In this document: positions 26,750 through 35,544 of the stretch, one piece after another
Numbering within the stretch: the stretch's first letter is position 1
Layout: the number at the start of each line of letters is the position of its first letter
The notes under the pieces: generated by a model
The model's input: the letters and a program-made list of their open reading frames with translations, nothing else
What the model was told of the DNA's origin: nothing
The model's database searches: none
NCBI GenBank assembly: GCA_018780265.1
Contig: JADMJV010000096.1
Location: forward strand, 39,154-103,153
Length of the DNA stretch: 64,000 bases
Direction: 5' to 3'
Source of the DNA: a bacterium
GTDB lineage: Bacteria; Vulcanimicrobiota; Xenobia; Xenobiales; JADMJV01
Program-made: the position numbers and the translations under genes

Positions 26750-28053
26750 TGTCGACCCCCAAAGAGGCTATCGCTGAAGCGATGAACAGCCGGGATTTGC
26801 GCAGTCGCATATCCTGGCTGTTTATCGGTTTCTTCATTTTTGCCATCGCCGTGCATATCCCCATCCCGGGCATCAACCGCCCTGTCTGGGAAGCCTTGCT
26901 GCGTCAGGGCGAACTCTTCCAATTGTTGGGAATGTTCACCGGTAACGCCCTCAACAAGTTCTCCATTGTGGCTCTGGGTATCACCCCCTACATCAACGCC
27001 AGCATTATTATGCAACTGTTGACGGTAGTCTCCCCGCAGCTCAAGGACATGCAACGCGAAGGTGGCGACATCGGTCGCCGACAGATTGTGAAGTACACGC
27101 GCTGGCTTACCATTACGCTGTCCTTTGTGCAGTCGACGGTGATGACCACCTCGCTGGCCAGTTTCAAGGAACCCGTCTTTGTCAGCAAGCACCCCATCTT
27201 TCTGGGCGGCCTGGTGCTGACCCTGATGGCCGGCACCTGCTTTATGATCTGGCTGGGCGAGACCATGTCGGAGAAGTCCCTGGGCAGTGGCGTATCCCTG
27301 CTCATCTTCGCCGGCATCGTGATGTCCTACCCCACCTACCTGATGCAGACCCTGCAGGCCACTCAGGCCGGCGGCGCCCGTCAGGCGCTGGGCTTGATCG
27401 TCTTCTTCCTGATGAGCCTGGGCATCGTGGTCTCGATCATTGTGATGACCCTGGCCGTGCGTAAAGTTCCTATCCAGTTTCCCAAGCGCCAGGTGGGCAA
27501 CCGCATCATGGGTGGCCAGTCCACCTTTATTCCGGTCAAGGTCAACAACGCGGGCGTGATTTCCATCATCTTCGCCGTGTCCTTGATGTACCTGCCCAAC
27601 ACGCTGGTAGGCATGATTCCCCCCTCGGCGCCACCCTGGACGGTGACCTTCAAAGAGTATGTGCAGGCTTTCCTGGACCCGCTGAACCCGTTCTACAACG
27701 TGGCTTACGCCGGAATGGTCATGTTCTTCACCTACTTCTACTCTTCGATCGCCTTCAGCCCTGAAGACATCGCCGACAACCTGAAGAAGCAAGGCGGTTT
27801 CATCCCTGGCATTCGCCCGGGCCGAGCCACCGCCGAATACCTGGGCCGCCTGCTCAATCGTCTCAACCTGGTATCAGGCGTCTTCCTGGCCTTGCTGGCC
27901 ATCCTGCCCACGTTCATCATGAAGATGACCAACGTGACCAGTTTCTACCTGGGCTCCACCTCGCTGCTCATTATCGTAGGTGTGGCTTTGGACACGATGA
28001 ATCAGATTCAGGCTCGCATGGTGTTGCGAAACTATCAGGGATTCATGAAATAA
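26749..28053 (+). CDS. secY: preprotein translocase channel SecY
   Basis: Forms the Sec channel in the inner membrane. It is 434 residues with about ten hydrophobic helices. Family segments are visible: VHIPIPGINR, ALGITPYINASIIMQLL, and the C-terminal SFYLGSTSLLIIVGVALDT. The GTG start overlaps rplO by one base. It is followed by a terminator-like hairpin before adk, so adk-map may be expressed by readthrough or separately. Confidence 0.98.
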   Translation: MSTPKEAIAEAMNSRDLRSRISWLFIGFFIFAIAVHIPIPGINRPVWEALLRQGELFQLLGMFTGNALNKFSIVALGITPYINASIIMQLLTVVSPQLKDMQREGGDIGRRQIVKYTRWLTITLSFVQSTVMTTSLASFKEPVFVSKHPIFLGGLVLTLMAGTCFMIWLGETMSEKSLGSGVSLLIFAGIVMSYPTYLMQTLQATQAGGARQALGLIVFFLMSLGIVVSIIVMTLAVRKVPIQFPKRQVGNRIMGGQSTFIPVKVNNAGVISIIFAVSLMYLPNTLVGMIPPSAPPWTVTFKEYVQAFLDPLNPFYNVAYAGMVMFFTYFYSSIAFSPEDIADNLKKQGGFIPGIRPGRATAEYLGRLLNRLNLVSGVFLALLAILPTFIMKMTNVTSFYLGSTSLLIIVGVALDTMNQIQARMVLRNYQGFMK

Positions 28054-28088
28054 CAACTCAACTGCAACGCAACTGATGCAGTAATGTT

Positions 28089-28124
28089 CCGCCCGCCCTT
28101 CAAAAAAGGGCGGGCGGAGTTTTC
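28089..28124 (+). terminator. hairpin between secY and adk
   Basis: A 12-bp perfect stem (28089-28100 with 28106-28117, loop CAAAA), then AGTTTTCT. The U-tract is short, so it may be a partial terminator that lowers adk-map expression relative to the ribosomal genes. Confidence 0.7.
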
Positions 28125-28142
28125 TGAACGGGGACCTGGTTC

Positions 28143-28796
28143 GTGAGAATGGTATTGATAGGCCCCCCCGGGGCCGGCAAAGGGACCCAGGCATCTATCC
28201 TGGCCGCCCACTATCACATTCCCCATATTTCTACCGGCGACATGCTGCGCCAGGAAGTCAAACTGTCCACCACCATCGGCCGGCAGATCAAAGACTGCCT
28301 GGCGGCCGGCAATCTTGTCTCCGACTCCATGATTTTGGGACTGGTCGAGATGCGCCTGCAACAGATGGACTGTCGCCAGGGTTTTATCCTGGACGGATTT
28401 CCCCGCTCCCAGGTTCAGGCCGAGGCCACCCACGCCTTGCTGGAAAGACTGGCAAAGCCACTCACCGCGGTGGTCCAGCTGATCATGCCCGACGAGGAGA
28501 TCGTGACCCGGCTCAGTTTTCGGCGAGTCTGCTCGGAATGCACCCGCACCTATCACCTGCTCTACAACGCCCCCAAGACCGAGGACTGTTGCGATGTGGA
28601 TGGGGCGCCCTTGATCCAGCGAGCCGACGACACCGAGAACTCCATCCGCAACCGACTGACGGTCTATCACCGCCAAACCGAACCGGTGGTGGAATACTAT
28701 CGGCGCACCCCGCTGCTCAAAGAGATCAGCGCCGAGGGTGAAGTCAACTCTATCACCCAGGCCATACTTTCGGCCCTGGCAAAGGTGGCCGCATGA
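28143..28796 (+). CDS. adk: adenylate kinase
   Basis: Interconverts AMP + ATP with 2 ADP. It is 217 residues. The P-loop is GPPGAGKGTQ at the N-terminus, the AMP-binding segment is STGDMLRQEV, and FILDGFPRSQVQAEA is typical. The lid carries a metal site: CSEC and then CCDVD, a Cys-rich zinc-type lid. The start is GTG 28143, with GGGGACC about 8 nt upstream; ATG at 28149 is an alternative. It overlaps map by 4 nt. The order secY-adk-map is common. Confidence 0.97.
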   Translation: MRMVLIGPPGAGKGTQASILAAHYHIPHISTGDMLRQEVKLSTTIGRQIKDCLAAGNLVSDSMILGLVEMRLQQMDCRQGFILDGFPRSQVQAEATHALLERLAKPLTAVVQLIMPDEEIVTRLSFRRVCSECTRTYHLLYNAPKTEDCCDVDGAPLIQRADDTENSIRNRLTVYHRQTEPVVEYYRRTPLLKEISAEGEVNSITQAILSALAKVAA

Positions 28797-29560
28797 GCAA
28801 AAGCAAGACCGGAATCATCCTGAAAACGGCCAACGAGATCGAAATCATTCGCGAGGCCGGCAGGATGCTCAAAGAATGCCTCCAGTTGGTGCGAGAAGCC
28901 ACCGCCGAGCGCGTGCGCACCAAAGACCTGGACCAACTGGCCTACGACTACATCGTCTCCAAAGGGGGCCGTCCGGCCTTCAAGGGCTATCGCGGTTTCC
29001 CGGCCACCCTGTGCGTCTCGGTCAACGAAGAGGTGGTCCACGGCATCCCCAACAATCGCCGCCTCAAGTCGGGCGACATTGTCAGCGTGGACTGCGGCTT
29101 TGTGTGGCAGGGTCTGATCGCCGACTCGGCCACCACCATCGCCGTGGGCAGCATTGAGCCCAATATCGAGAAGTTGCTCAAAGTCACCGAGGAGTCGCTC
29201 TATCTGGGTATCGGGCAGGCTCGCGCCGGAAACTACGTCCAGGACATTTCGCGAGCCGTGCAAGAGCACGTGGAAAGTCACGGATTCTCCATCGTGCGCG
29301 ACCTGGTGGGGCACGGCGTGGGCAAGGAACTGCACGAAGAACCGCAGGTCCCCAACTACGTATCCAAGGATCGGGGAGCCAAACTGGAGACGGGCATGGT
29401 GATCGCCATCGAGCCCATGGTCAACACCGGAACTTACGAAGTTCATCAGAAAAGAGACGGCTGGACCATCGTCACCAAAGACAAAGGTTACTCGGCTCAC
29501 TACGAACATACGGTGGCGATCACAAATAACGGTCCCATGATCTTGACGAACGGAGAATAA
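28793..29560 (+). CDS. map: methionine aminopeptidase, type I
   Basis: Removes N-terminal Met from nascent proteins. It is 255 residues. The metal ligands lie in SVDCGFVWQG and IADSATT (two Asp), GHGVGKELHEEP (His), IAIEPMV (Glu) and a C-terminal EHTVAI (Glu region). There is no N-terminal zinc-finger extension. It starts in an ATGA overlap with adk, indicating coupled translation. Confidence 0.97.
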   Translation: MSKSKTGIILKTANEIEIIREAGRMLKECLQLVREATAERVRTKDLDQLAYDYIVSKGGRPAFKGYRGFPATLCVSVNEEVVHGIPNNRRLKSGDIVSVDCGFVWQGLIADSATTIAVGSIEPNIEKLLKVTEESLYLGIGQARAGNYVQDISRAVQEHVESHGFSIVRDLVGHGVGKELHEEPQVPNYVSKDRGAKLETGMVIAIEPMVNTGTYEVHQKRDGWTIVTKDKGYSAHYEHTVAITNNGPMILTNGE

Positions 29561-29599
29561 TTCCTTAATATACCGAAGCGCTTTAGGCGGGCTACCGCT

Positions 29600-29851
29600 T
29601 TGGCGCCGATCTGCGAAGGAATCGCTGAATCGAACGTGACCCAGAATCAACCCAGGTCCGCCCTAGCCACGGTAGTAGAAATACTGCCCAACGCTTTGGT
29701 GCGACTGAAGACCGAGTACGGCGCGGAAGTTCTGGCTCATTTTTCAGCCGAGGCACGCAGTGAGCTGGTGCGGTTACTCCCCGGAGATCGGGTGAGGATC
29801 GAACTTTCACCGTATCACAAAGGTCGTGGACGTATCGTTGGCAAGGCGTAA
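29600..29851 (+). CDS. infA: translation initiation factor IF-1
   Basis: OB-fold factor that blocks the A site during initiation. The core ATVVEILPNALVRLKTEYG and LLPGDRVRIELSPYHKGRGR is diagnostic. The start is ambiguous. TTG at 29600 has an AGGCGG-like site 9 nt upstream and gives 83 residues. GTG at 29636 gives 71 residues, matching the usual family length, but its nearest AAGGA is about 15 nt away. The genetic neighbourhood (map-infA-rpmJ-rpsM) is standard. Confidence 0.93.
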   Translation: MAPICEGIAESNVTQNQPRSALATVVEILPNALVRLKTEYGAEVLAHFSAEARSELVRLLPGDRVRIELSPYHKGRGRIVGKA

Positions 29852-29889
29852 TGCTCACCTGTCAGCGTAGTTGAGGAGCTAGAAACATA

Positions 29890-30003
29890 ATGAAAGTTAA
29901 GCCTTCTGTGAAAAAGCGCTGTGAAAAGTGCCAGATCATCGTACGCAAAGGTCGAGTCCGCGTCATTTGCGTGGTAGCAAAACACAAGCAGATTCAAGGC
30001 TAA
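29890..30003 (+). CDS. rpmJ: 50S ribosomal protein L36
   Basis: A 37-residue zinc-ribbon protein, found by reading the gap between infA and rpsM. It starts ATG 29890 after TTGAGGAG. The product begins MKVKPSVKKRCEKCQIIVRK. It has CxxC and a third Cys in VRVICV with a His in AKHKQ, the classical C3H zinc-binding form. It ends QIQG. Length and position are exactly as expected. Confidence 0.96.
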   Translation: MKVKPSVKKRCEKCQIIVRKGRVRVICVVAKHKQIQG

Positions 30004-30016
30004 GAGGAGAAACAAC

Positions 30017-30388
30017 GTGGCCCGTATTTCTGGAGTGGACCTGCCCCGAGACAAGCGGATCGAAATCGGTCTGACTTATATCTTTGGCATTGGTCGAACC
30101 ACCTCAAAGAAAATCCTTGACTCCACTGGAGTCAATGCCTCTACGCGCGTGCGCGCCCTGACGGAAGAAGAGGTCGGTAAACTCCGTGAGTACATCGACA
30201 AGCACGTCAAGGTCGAAGGCGACCTGCGCCGCGACATCACTCAAAACATCAAGCGACTGATCGAGATCAACTGCTATCGTGGCATCCGCCACCGTCGCAG
30301 CCTGCCGGTCCGCGGTCAGCGCACCAAGACCAACGCTCGCACCCGCAAAGGTCCGAAACGTACCGTTGGACGCAAGAAGAGTAAGTAA
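30017..30388 (+). CDS. rpsM: 30S ribosomal protein S13
   Basis: Small-subunit head protein contacting the P-site tRNA and bridging to L5. It starts at GTG with AAGAGGAGA upstream. It is 123 residues, with ARISGVDLPRDKRIEIGLTY, the helix-turn region RGIRHRRSLPVRGQRTKTNA, and a basic C-terminal tail. Confidence 0.98.
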   Translation: MARISGVDLPRDKRIEIGLTYIFGIGRTTSKKILDSTGVNASTRVRALTEEEVGKLREYIDKHVKVEGDLRRDITQNIKRLIEINCYRGIRHRRSLPVRGQRTKTNARTRKGPKRTVGRKKSK

Positions 30389-30416
30389 TTAGGGTAAGCG
30401 AGCAAGGAGAGCTGAA

Positions 30417-30812
30417 ATGGCTAAATCAAAAAAGCAAGTCCGTGGACGCAAGAAAGTCCTCAAGAACACCCCACGTGGTATCGCTCATATTCAGTCGTCG
30501 TTTAACAACACGATTGTCACCATCAGCGATCCGCAGGGTAACGCCATCTCTTGGGCCTCGGCCGGTGGCCAGGGTTTCAAGGGTTCGCGCAAGAGCACCC
30601 CATTCGCCGCTGGTGTGGCTGCCGAGCAGGCCGCTAAACTGGCCGCAGAGCACGGTGTGCGCTTCCTCGAGGTTTTCGTCAAGGGTCCCGGCTCCGGTCG
30701 TGAGGCCGCCATTCGCAGCCTTCAGGCCGCCGGTATGGAGATCAGCCTTATCCGCGACGTAACCCCTATCCCCCACAACGGCTGCCGCCCTCCCAAGCGT
30801 CGCCGCGTCTAG
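30417..30812 (+). CDS. rpsK: 30S ribosomal protein S11
   Basis: Platform protein near the E site and the Shine-Dalgarno helix. It is 131 residues. It has GIAHIQSSFNNTIVTISD, and the C-terminal DVTPIPHNGCRPPKRRRV is canonical. The ribosome site is AAGGAGAG. It is 28 nt after rpsM. Confidence 0.98.
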   Translation: MAKSKKQVRGRKKVLKNTPRGIAHIQSSFNNTIVTISDPQGNAISWASAGGQGFKGSRKSTPFAAGVAAEQAAKLAAEHGVRFLEVFVKGPGSGREAAIRSLQAAGMEISLIRDVTPIPHNGCRPPKRRRV

Positions 30813-30847
30813 TTTTCCATAGAAGAATCGATTAGGAGGTCACCGCG

Positions 30848-31477
30848 GTGGCTCGTTATACTGGACCGGTATGTAGATTGTGCCGGCGTGAAGCTGTCAA
30901 ATTATTCCTCAAAGGTGAGCGTTGCTTGACCAACAAGTGCGCCATCGAGCGTCGCAACTACCCGCCGGGACAACACGGACCGGGTAAGCAGCGCAAACTG
31001 TCCCAATACGGCATCCAACTGCGCGAAAAGCAGAAGATGCGCAAGATCTATGGTGTGAGCGAGAAGCAATTCCGCAGCTACTTCACCAAGGCCGACCGCG
31101 CCCAGGGCGTGACCGGCGATCTGTTCTTGCGCCTGCTCGAGCGTCGCCTGGACAACGTGGTGCATCGCCTCGGCTTTGCTGCCTCGCGCTCGGCTGCTCG
31201 CCAGCTGGTGGCTCACGGCAACATCTTCGTGGACGGCAAGAAGCTCGACATCCCCTCGTTCCTGGTCAAGCCAGGCATGACGGTGTCGGTCACCGAGCGC
31301 CACGTGGCCAATCCCTTTATTGTGGAGAACCTGGAACGGACCCGCATGCGGAGCGTGCCGGGCTGGCTGGAGTTGAGCCCCGAAAAACCCGAAGGAAAAG
31401 TTGTTTCGCTTCCGTCTCGTGCGGAAATAGACACTCAAGTTACCGAGCAACTGATCGTCGAGTTCTACTCCAAGTAA
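30848..31477 (+). CDS. rpsD: 30S ribosomal protein S4, zinc-binding form
   Basis: Primary 16S binder and mRNA-entry helicase component. It starts at GTG with a strong TTAGGAGGT site. It is 209 residues. The N-terminus keeps a four-cysteine motif (CRLCRR and later CLTNKC), the zinc-ribbon form lost in many bacteria. The S4 RNA-binding domain includes RLDNVVHRLGFAASRSAARQ. In E. coli S4 represses this alpha operon; a hairpin after the gene may matter for that. Confidence 0.98.
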   Translation: MARYTGPVCRLCRREAVKLFLKGERCLTNKCAIERRNYPPGQHGPGKQRKLSQYGIQLREKQKMRKIYGVSEKQFRSYFTKADRAQGVTGDLFLRLLERRLDNVVHRLGFAASRSAARQLVAHGNIFVDGKKLDIPSFLVKPGMTVSVTERHVANPFIVENLERTRMRSVPGWLELSPEKPEGKVVSLPSRAEIDTQVTEQLIVEFYSK

Positions 31478-31501
31478 TCTTGACATCGAATTCGGTCTGA
31501 G

Positions 31502-31528
31502 GCGAGGACCCCTGCGGGGGTCCATCGC
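31502..31528 (+). promoter_or_regulatory. hairpin between rpsD and rpoA
   Basis: A 7-bp G/C stem (31506-31512 with 31517-31523, loop TGCG), extendable by four more pairs across a bulged A. No U-run follows. It lies 38 nt before rpoA and could modulate the passage from r-protein to polymerase genes. Confidence 0.45.
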
Positions 31529-31565
31529 ACCTTAGTAGAGGCCGTAACCATAAGGAGTTTCATCT

Positions 31566-32519
31566 ATGTTGGATGCCTTGCTGCAATCCGCCCAACCCTA
31601 CGAAGAGAGTGCTGATCCTCGGGTCACTTCGATCAGCGACACCAAATTCTCGATCGAGCCCCTCGAGCGAGGCTTCGGGATCACCATCGGAAATGCGTTG
31701 CGTCGCATTCTGCTGTCGGCCCTGACCGGCGCCGCCACTACGCATGTACGTATCGACGGAGTGCTGCACGAGTTCTCCACCCTGACCGGGGTTCAAGAAG
31801 ACACCACCGAGATGATTCTCAATTTGAAGAAGCTCAATTTGCGCCTCTTCACCGAGAAGCGCAAGTTGCTGCGTCTTGAGGCTCAAGGTCCGGGCGTGGT
31901 CACCGCCGCCGACATCCAGTTGGACCCTGAGGTCGAGGTTCTCAACCCCGACCTGGTCATCGCTCACCTCGAAAAGGGTGCGCGTCTGGGTATGGACCTG
32001 TATATCGCCAAAGGCCAGGGCTACGTTCCGGCCGAGAAGCAGACCAACCAGGAGCAGGTCATCGGCATCATCCCCATCGACTCCATCTTCAGCCCCGTGC
32101 TCAAGGTGAACTACGTGGTCGAAGACACCCGCGTGGGCCAGCGCACCGACTTTGACCGCCTGGTGATGGACGTCCACACCGATGGCAGCCTCAAGCCCTA
32201 CGAAGCGATTTCGCAGGCGGCCGCCATTATGCAGCGCAAGCTGAGCCTGTTTAGCAATATGGAGCCGGTCACTCGGCCGGAGATCCCCATCGGGGGTCCC
32301 GAGTCCGAAGTGCTCGATACCCCCATTGAGGATCTGCAACTCTCGGTTCGTTCGCTGAACTGCCTGAAGCGTGCGGGTATCCGCACCTTGGGCGAGTTGC
32401 TCACCTACTCTGAAGACGACATTATGAAGCTGAAGAACTTCGGCCAGAAGTCTCTCGATGAGATCAAAGACAAACTGACGGAGCGCGGGTTGTCGTTGCA
32501 ACCCAGCACTCCGGACTAA
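31566..32519 (+). CDS. rpoA: RNA polymerase alpha subunit
   Basis: Dimer scaffold of RNA polymerase and contact for activators and UP elements. It is 317 residues. The N-terminal domain has SIEPLERGFGITIGNALRRI. The C-terminal domain (about residue 255 on) has LNCLKRAGIRTLGELL and LKNFGQKSLDEIKDKL, the helices that bind A/T-rich UP DNA. AAGGAG precedes the ATG. Confidence 0.98.
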   Translation: MLDALLQSAQPYEESADPRVTSISDTKFSIEPLERGFGITIGNALRRILLSALTGAATTHVRIDGVLHEFSTLTGVQEDTTEMILNLKKLNLRLFTEKRKLLRLEAQGPGVVTAADIQLDPEVEVLNPDLVIAHLEKGARLGMDLYIAKGQGYVPAEKQTNQEQVIGIIPIDSIFSPVLKVNYVVEDTRVGQRTDFDRLVMDVHTDGSLKPYEAISQAAAIMQRKLSLFSNMEPVTRPEIPIGGPESEVLDTPIEDLQLSVRSLNCLKRAGIRTLGELLTYSEDDIMKLKNFGQKSLDEIKDKLTERGLSLQPSTPD

Positions 32520-32546
32520 CCTGGGCGAAGGACTTTTGGAGAAACG

Positions 32547-32981
32547 ATGAGACACCGCGTTCGATCCCGTAGATTGGGCCGTCAAACTGCCCACCGTATC
32601 AGCATGCTGCGCAACCTGGCCAAGTCACTCTTGACCCACCAGCGCATCACCACCACCGAAGTTCGGGGCAAAGAGCTTTCGCGCTTTGTGGAGAACTTGA
32701 TCACGTGGGCCCGCAAGGCTCACGAGGCCACCGATCCCGGCGTAAAGTTGGCTGCCAAGCGGCAGGTGTTCCGCGACATCGCGGGCGCCCCGCGAACCCA
32801 CGCTCAGGGTCGACCGGCACGCCCGGATCGTGACGCCGCTCAAGGTTTGTTCGACCAGATCGCCACGCGGTACTCCAAGGGAGGCGACTCGGAGCGAAAT
32901 GGCGGTTATACCCGCATGGTCAAGCTCTATCCTCGCAAGGGCGACGGGGCTCCTATGGTGCTGATCGAGTTGATGTCGTAG
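32547..32981 (+). CDS. rplQ: 50S ribosomal protein L17
   Basis: Large-subunit protein near the tunnel exit. It starts MRHRVRSRRLGRQTAHRISM with TTTTGGAG upstream. It is 144 residues, about 17 longer than E. coli. The added stretch, rich in Arg/Pro, lies in the middle after RDIAG (THAQGRPARPDRD). The C-terminal GGYTRMVKLYPRKGDGAPMV is typical. It is the last gene of the ribosomal unit, closed by a terminator. Confidence 0.96.
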   Translation: MRHRVRSRRLGRQTAHRISMLRNLAKSLLTHQRITTTEVRGKELSRFVENLITWARKAHEATDPGVKLAAKRQVFRDIAGAPRTHAQGRPARPDRDAAQGLFDQIATRYSKGGDSERNGGYTRMVKLYPRKGDGAPMVLIELMS

Positions 32982-33004
32982 GACACCCCGACTCAGAAAG
33001 CAAG

Positions 33005-33029
33005 AAACCACCTCCGGGTGGTTTTTTTC
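33005..33029 (+). terminator. terminator of the S10-spc-alpha unit
   Basis: An 8-bp stem AAACCACC/GGTGGTTT (33005-33012 with 33017-33024, loop TCCG) and an unbroken T-run at 33022-33028. It is 23 nt after rplQ. The U-tract ends two bases before the ATG of the next gene. Confidence 0.92.
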
Positions 33030-33030
33030 T

Positions 33031-34617
33031 ATGTTAGAGGCAAACAATCTCAGCTACCCCCCGGTGCTCCGCGGGCTCAATCTGTCGCTGGCGCCCGGAG
33101 AAATGGTGGCTCTGGTGGGCGGCAATGGCAGCGGCAAAAGCACCCTCTTGCGACTGCTCAGCGGCCTGTTGGCACCCGAGTCGGGCCAGATCTGTCTGGA
33201 CGGATGCTCGTCTGACTCCCCCAACTTTCTGGCCGCCTGCCGCCGACATCTGGGTCTGGTCTTTCAAAATCCCGAAAGCCAGTTGGTGGCCAACACGGTC
33301 GACGAAGAGGTGGCCTTTGGACCCGGCCAACTGGGCCTACCCCACTCCGAACTCTGCCAACGGGTGGAATGGGCTCTGACCCAGGTAGGACTGTGGGAGC
33401 GCCGCAGTTGGCAATCGCATTCCCTGTCGGCGGGACAAAAGCAACGCCTGGCACTGGCCGCCGTGCTGGCCGGTCGCCCCCGCTACCTCCTCCTGGATGA
33501 GCCCACCAGCATGCTCGACCCCCTGGCCCGCAAAGACCTCCTGGCACTACTCCGTCAACTGCGCGATCAGGTGGGCATTCTGCTGATCACCCATCGCAGC
33601 GAAGAGTTGGAAGGTTGCGATCGGGTGCTCCACTTAAACGAAGGCCACATCGCCACGGAACTAAGCGGCGCCCAACTTTGGGCCGAACCCGACCGATTTG
33701 GCACACTCGCCATGGCCGTGCCTGGATCCCTGCGACTGCAGACTGCTCTGGCCCGGGCCCAACCCGGCCGCCCCTTTGACTACCTACCCACGGCTACCGC
33801 CGCAGCCCCCTCCAACTTTGCCCGCTGCGATCAGTTGGCCCACACCTACTGCGCGGGAACCCCTTTGAGCCACCCCGCCCTGTGCGGAGTGGATTGCACC
33901 CTCCCAGACGGCTGCACCACCGCCCTGATTGGACGCTCGGGAAGTGGCAAATCCACTCTTCTGCAACACCTCAACTTGCTGCTCCGACCCCAGCAAGGGC
34001 GCCTGCAACTGTTTGGCGACTGGATCAGCCCGGCTACCCCCGCCCGGCCCTTGCGCCAGCGGGTCGGCATGCTCTTTCAGCAGCCCGAGTCCCAATTCTT
34101 CCAGGAGACCGTCTGGGAAGAGGCGGCCTATGCCCCCACCAATTTCGGCCTGGAGACCGAGCCCCTGACTCGCGACGCTCTGCACCGGGTAGGACTTCCG
34201 GTGGAAGCTTTTGGCGCGCGCAACCCTTTCGAACTGTCGGGAGGTGAGCAGCGCCGCCTGGCCCTGGCTTCGGTGCTTTCTTACCGCCCTCAGACTCTGG
34301 TGCTGGACGAACCCACCGCCGGCCTCGACCAGCACCACCGCCAACTCGTCTGGAAACTCTTGCGCGAATTACAGCAGGGGGGCACCACCCTGGTGATCAT
34401 CTCCCACGACCTGGAAGAGGTGGGTGAACTGGCTCAACACGCCGTCTGGCTGCATCAGGGCAAAGTCAACGCCCAGGCCCCCCCCGAGTCCGTCTTTCCC
34501 CTGCTGGCCGCCGCCGGCACCGAGATCCCCGCCTGGAGCCAGTGGGCCCACCAGCACTTTCCAGACCATCCCGTACCGGTCCGAGAATCCCAGTTTGTGG
34601 AGTGGTCCCGCCCCTGA
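33031..34617 (+). CDS. fused EcfA1-EcfA2 ATPase of an ECF transporter
   Basis: Energy-coupling-factor transporters take up vitamins or metal ions using two ABC ATPases and a membrane T subunit. Here both ATPases are in one 528-residue chain. The first has Walker A GGNGSGKST (residue 30), signature LSAGQKQR (132) and Walker B YLLLDEPTSMLD. The second has GRSGSGKST (301), LSGGEQRR (402) and TLVLDEPTAGLD. Both Q-loops are of the FQNPESQ/FQQPESQ type seen in Ecf (CbiO-like) ATPases. The place after rplQ is the usual one, but no ecfT follows. There is no Shine-Dalgarno, and the ATG follows the rplQ terminator immediately, so a start within the terminator readthrough transcript is odd. Substrate cannot be assigned. 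Confidence 0.9.
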   Translation: MLEANNLSYPPVLRGLNLSLAPGEMVALVGGNGSGKSTLLRLLSGLLAPESGQICLDGCSSDSPNFLAACRRHLGLVFQNPESQLVANTVDEEVAFGPGQLGLPHSELCQRVEWALTQVGLWERRSWQSHSLSAGQKQRLALAAVLAGRPRYLLLDEPTSMLDPLARKDLLALLRQLRDQVGILLITHRSEELEGCDRVLHLNEGHIATELSGAQLWAEPDRFGTLAMAVPGSLRLQTALARAQPGRPFDYLPTATAAAPSNFARCDQLAHTYCAGTPLSHPALCGVDCTLPDGCTTALIGRSGSGKSTLLQHLNLLLRPQQGRLQLFGDWISPATPARPLRQRVGMLFQQPESQFFQETVWEEAAYAPTNFGLETEPLTRDALHRVGLPVEAFGARNPFELSGGEQRRLALASVLSYRPQTLVLDEPTAGLDQHHRQLVWKLLRELQQGGTTLVIISHDLEEVGELAQHAVWLHQGKVNAQAPPESVFPLLAAAGTEIPAWSQWAHQHFPDHPVPVRESQFVEWSRP

Positions 34618-34831
34618 TCGGAAACTTCTAACCAGACCGGTCGCTTCCACCCCGCCCCCTTGCTGCTCGACCCCGCCTAACTCGCACACTTTAACCCGTA
34701 GGGCTACGAGCCTGGCCTTTGAATCGCGACGGTCGATGGCGCCCGGCCGAGTGCAATCAGTATCGGCGCTAGCGCTGGACAGAGCGAAGCGTCTTTCCCG
34801 CGACAGGCCCCAGATCCCAGTGCGAGGGGGG
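34618..34831 (+). other. gap where ecfT would be expected
   Basis: No convincing gene. In the frame of the preceding ATPase the codons just after its stop read QTGRFHPAPLLLDPA and then stop. This faintly resembles the N-terminus of EcfT proteins (GxYYPGxSxxHxLDPR type). It may be a remnant of a decayed ecfT, but the match is short and could be chance. Confidence 0.25.
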
Positions 34832-35281
34832 CTACCAGGCCGCCATGCGGACGGGCTCATCCTGAAAGGTAATGGTTCCTGTTTTGTCGTTGAAGAAAGC
34901 GGTCTGGGTGCCGCCAGGAGCGTCAATTTTATACTCATGGCCAACCGCGATGGTGTTGCCTTTTTCGTCAAGAAGTGACTTGGGTCCATGGGAGAAAGTG
35001 GCTGTATCGTTGAACTGAAGGACCTGGACTTCGGCTGATGTCTGGCCTGATTCGCTCTCGTTGACTGTGCCCCGAATAGCAAAATCAGCCAATTCGCTGT
35101 GGCCGTCCACAGAGACACCGTACCAACGCTCTGTGCTTACGACCTTGTCTCTCGGATCGGTGTCGACGGAATCCTTGTAGTCAAGCTGCAGCAGTCTGTT
35201 GGCCATGTTCTGAACATTGTCTCGGACGCGGAATGCCTTCTCATGGTTGGCGGTATAAGTGTGAGTCGGCAAGGTGATCAT
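34832..35281 (-). CDS. hypothetical protein, 149 residues
   Basis: Not recognised. It starts ATG at 35281 without an obvious ribosome site. There is no signal peptide and no membrane segment. The sequence is hydrophilic with alternating beta-like stretches (VVSTERWYGVSVDG, SAEVQVLQFNDTATF, NDKTGTITFQD), suggesting a small beta-rich domain. It faces the ECF ATPase gene convergently. Protein-like composition supports coding; function is unknown. Confidence 0.5.
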   Translation of the reverse strand: MITLPTHTYTANHEKAFRVRDNVQNMANRLLQLDYKDSVDTDPRDKVVSTERWYGVSVDGHSELADFAIRGTVNESESGQTSAEVQVLQFNDTATFSHGPKSLLDEKGNTIAVGHEYKIDAPGGTQTAFFNDKTGTITFQDEPVRMAAW

Positions 35282-35544
35282 AGATTTATTCTAGAGCCCA
35301 CCCCTTACACAATCCTGAAGAGGGCCACTGACAGAAATCGGATAGACCCAAGAAGATGGGGCCGCAAAAGCGGCTTCAGTTGGACTGCATCGTCAGATCG
35401 GGCGGGGCCAATCAGATTGCTCTTTCTCAACGGCCTGACTGTCGTCTGTCGTCACGGTGGAGTTGAAGAACGCATTCACAAGACGCTGATTTGGCCCAAG
35501 CCAGCCCGCCGGAAGTAGGCACTTTGCCTCGATTGTCGTAGTCT
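35282..35544. other. non-coding gap
   Basis: Between two divergent small genes. I see no RNA gene, repeat or clear promoter; open frames here look like chance. Confidence 0.4.

Noticed and set aside
28081..28142. Riboswitch ahead of adk
   Set aside because: The only structure is one simple hairpin with a short T-run; no aptamer-like fold.
34424..34978. 184-codon plus-strand frame overlapping the ECF ATPase end
   Set aside because: Not EcfT-like; Pro/Arg/Ser-rich shadow continuing antisense to the small minus-strand gene.
35099..35518. 139-codon plus-strand frame
   Set aside because: Mostly antisense to the minus-strand gene at 34832-35281; no ribosome site and no family.
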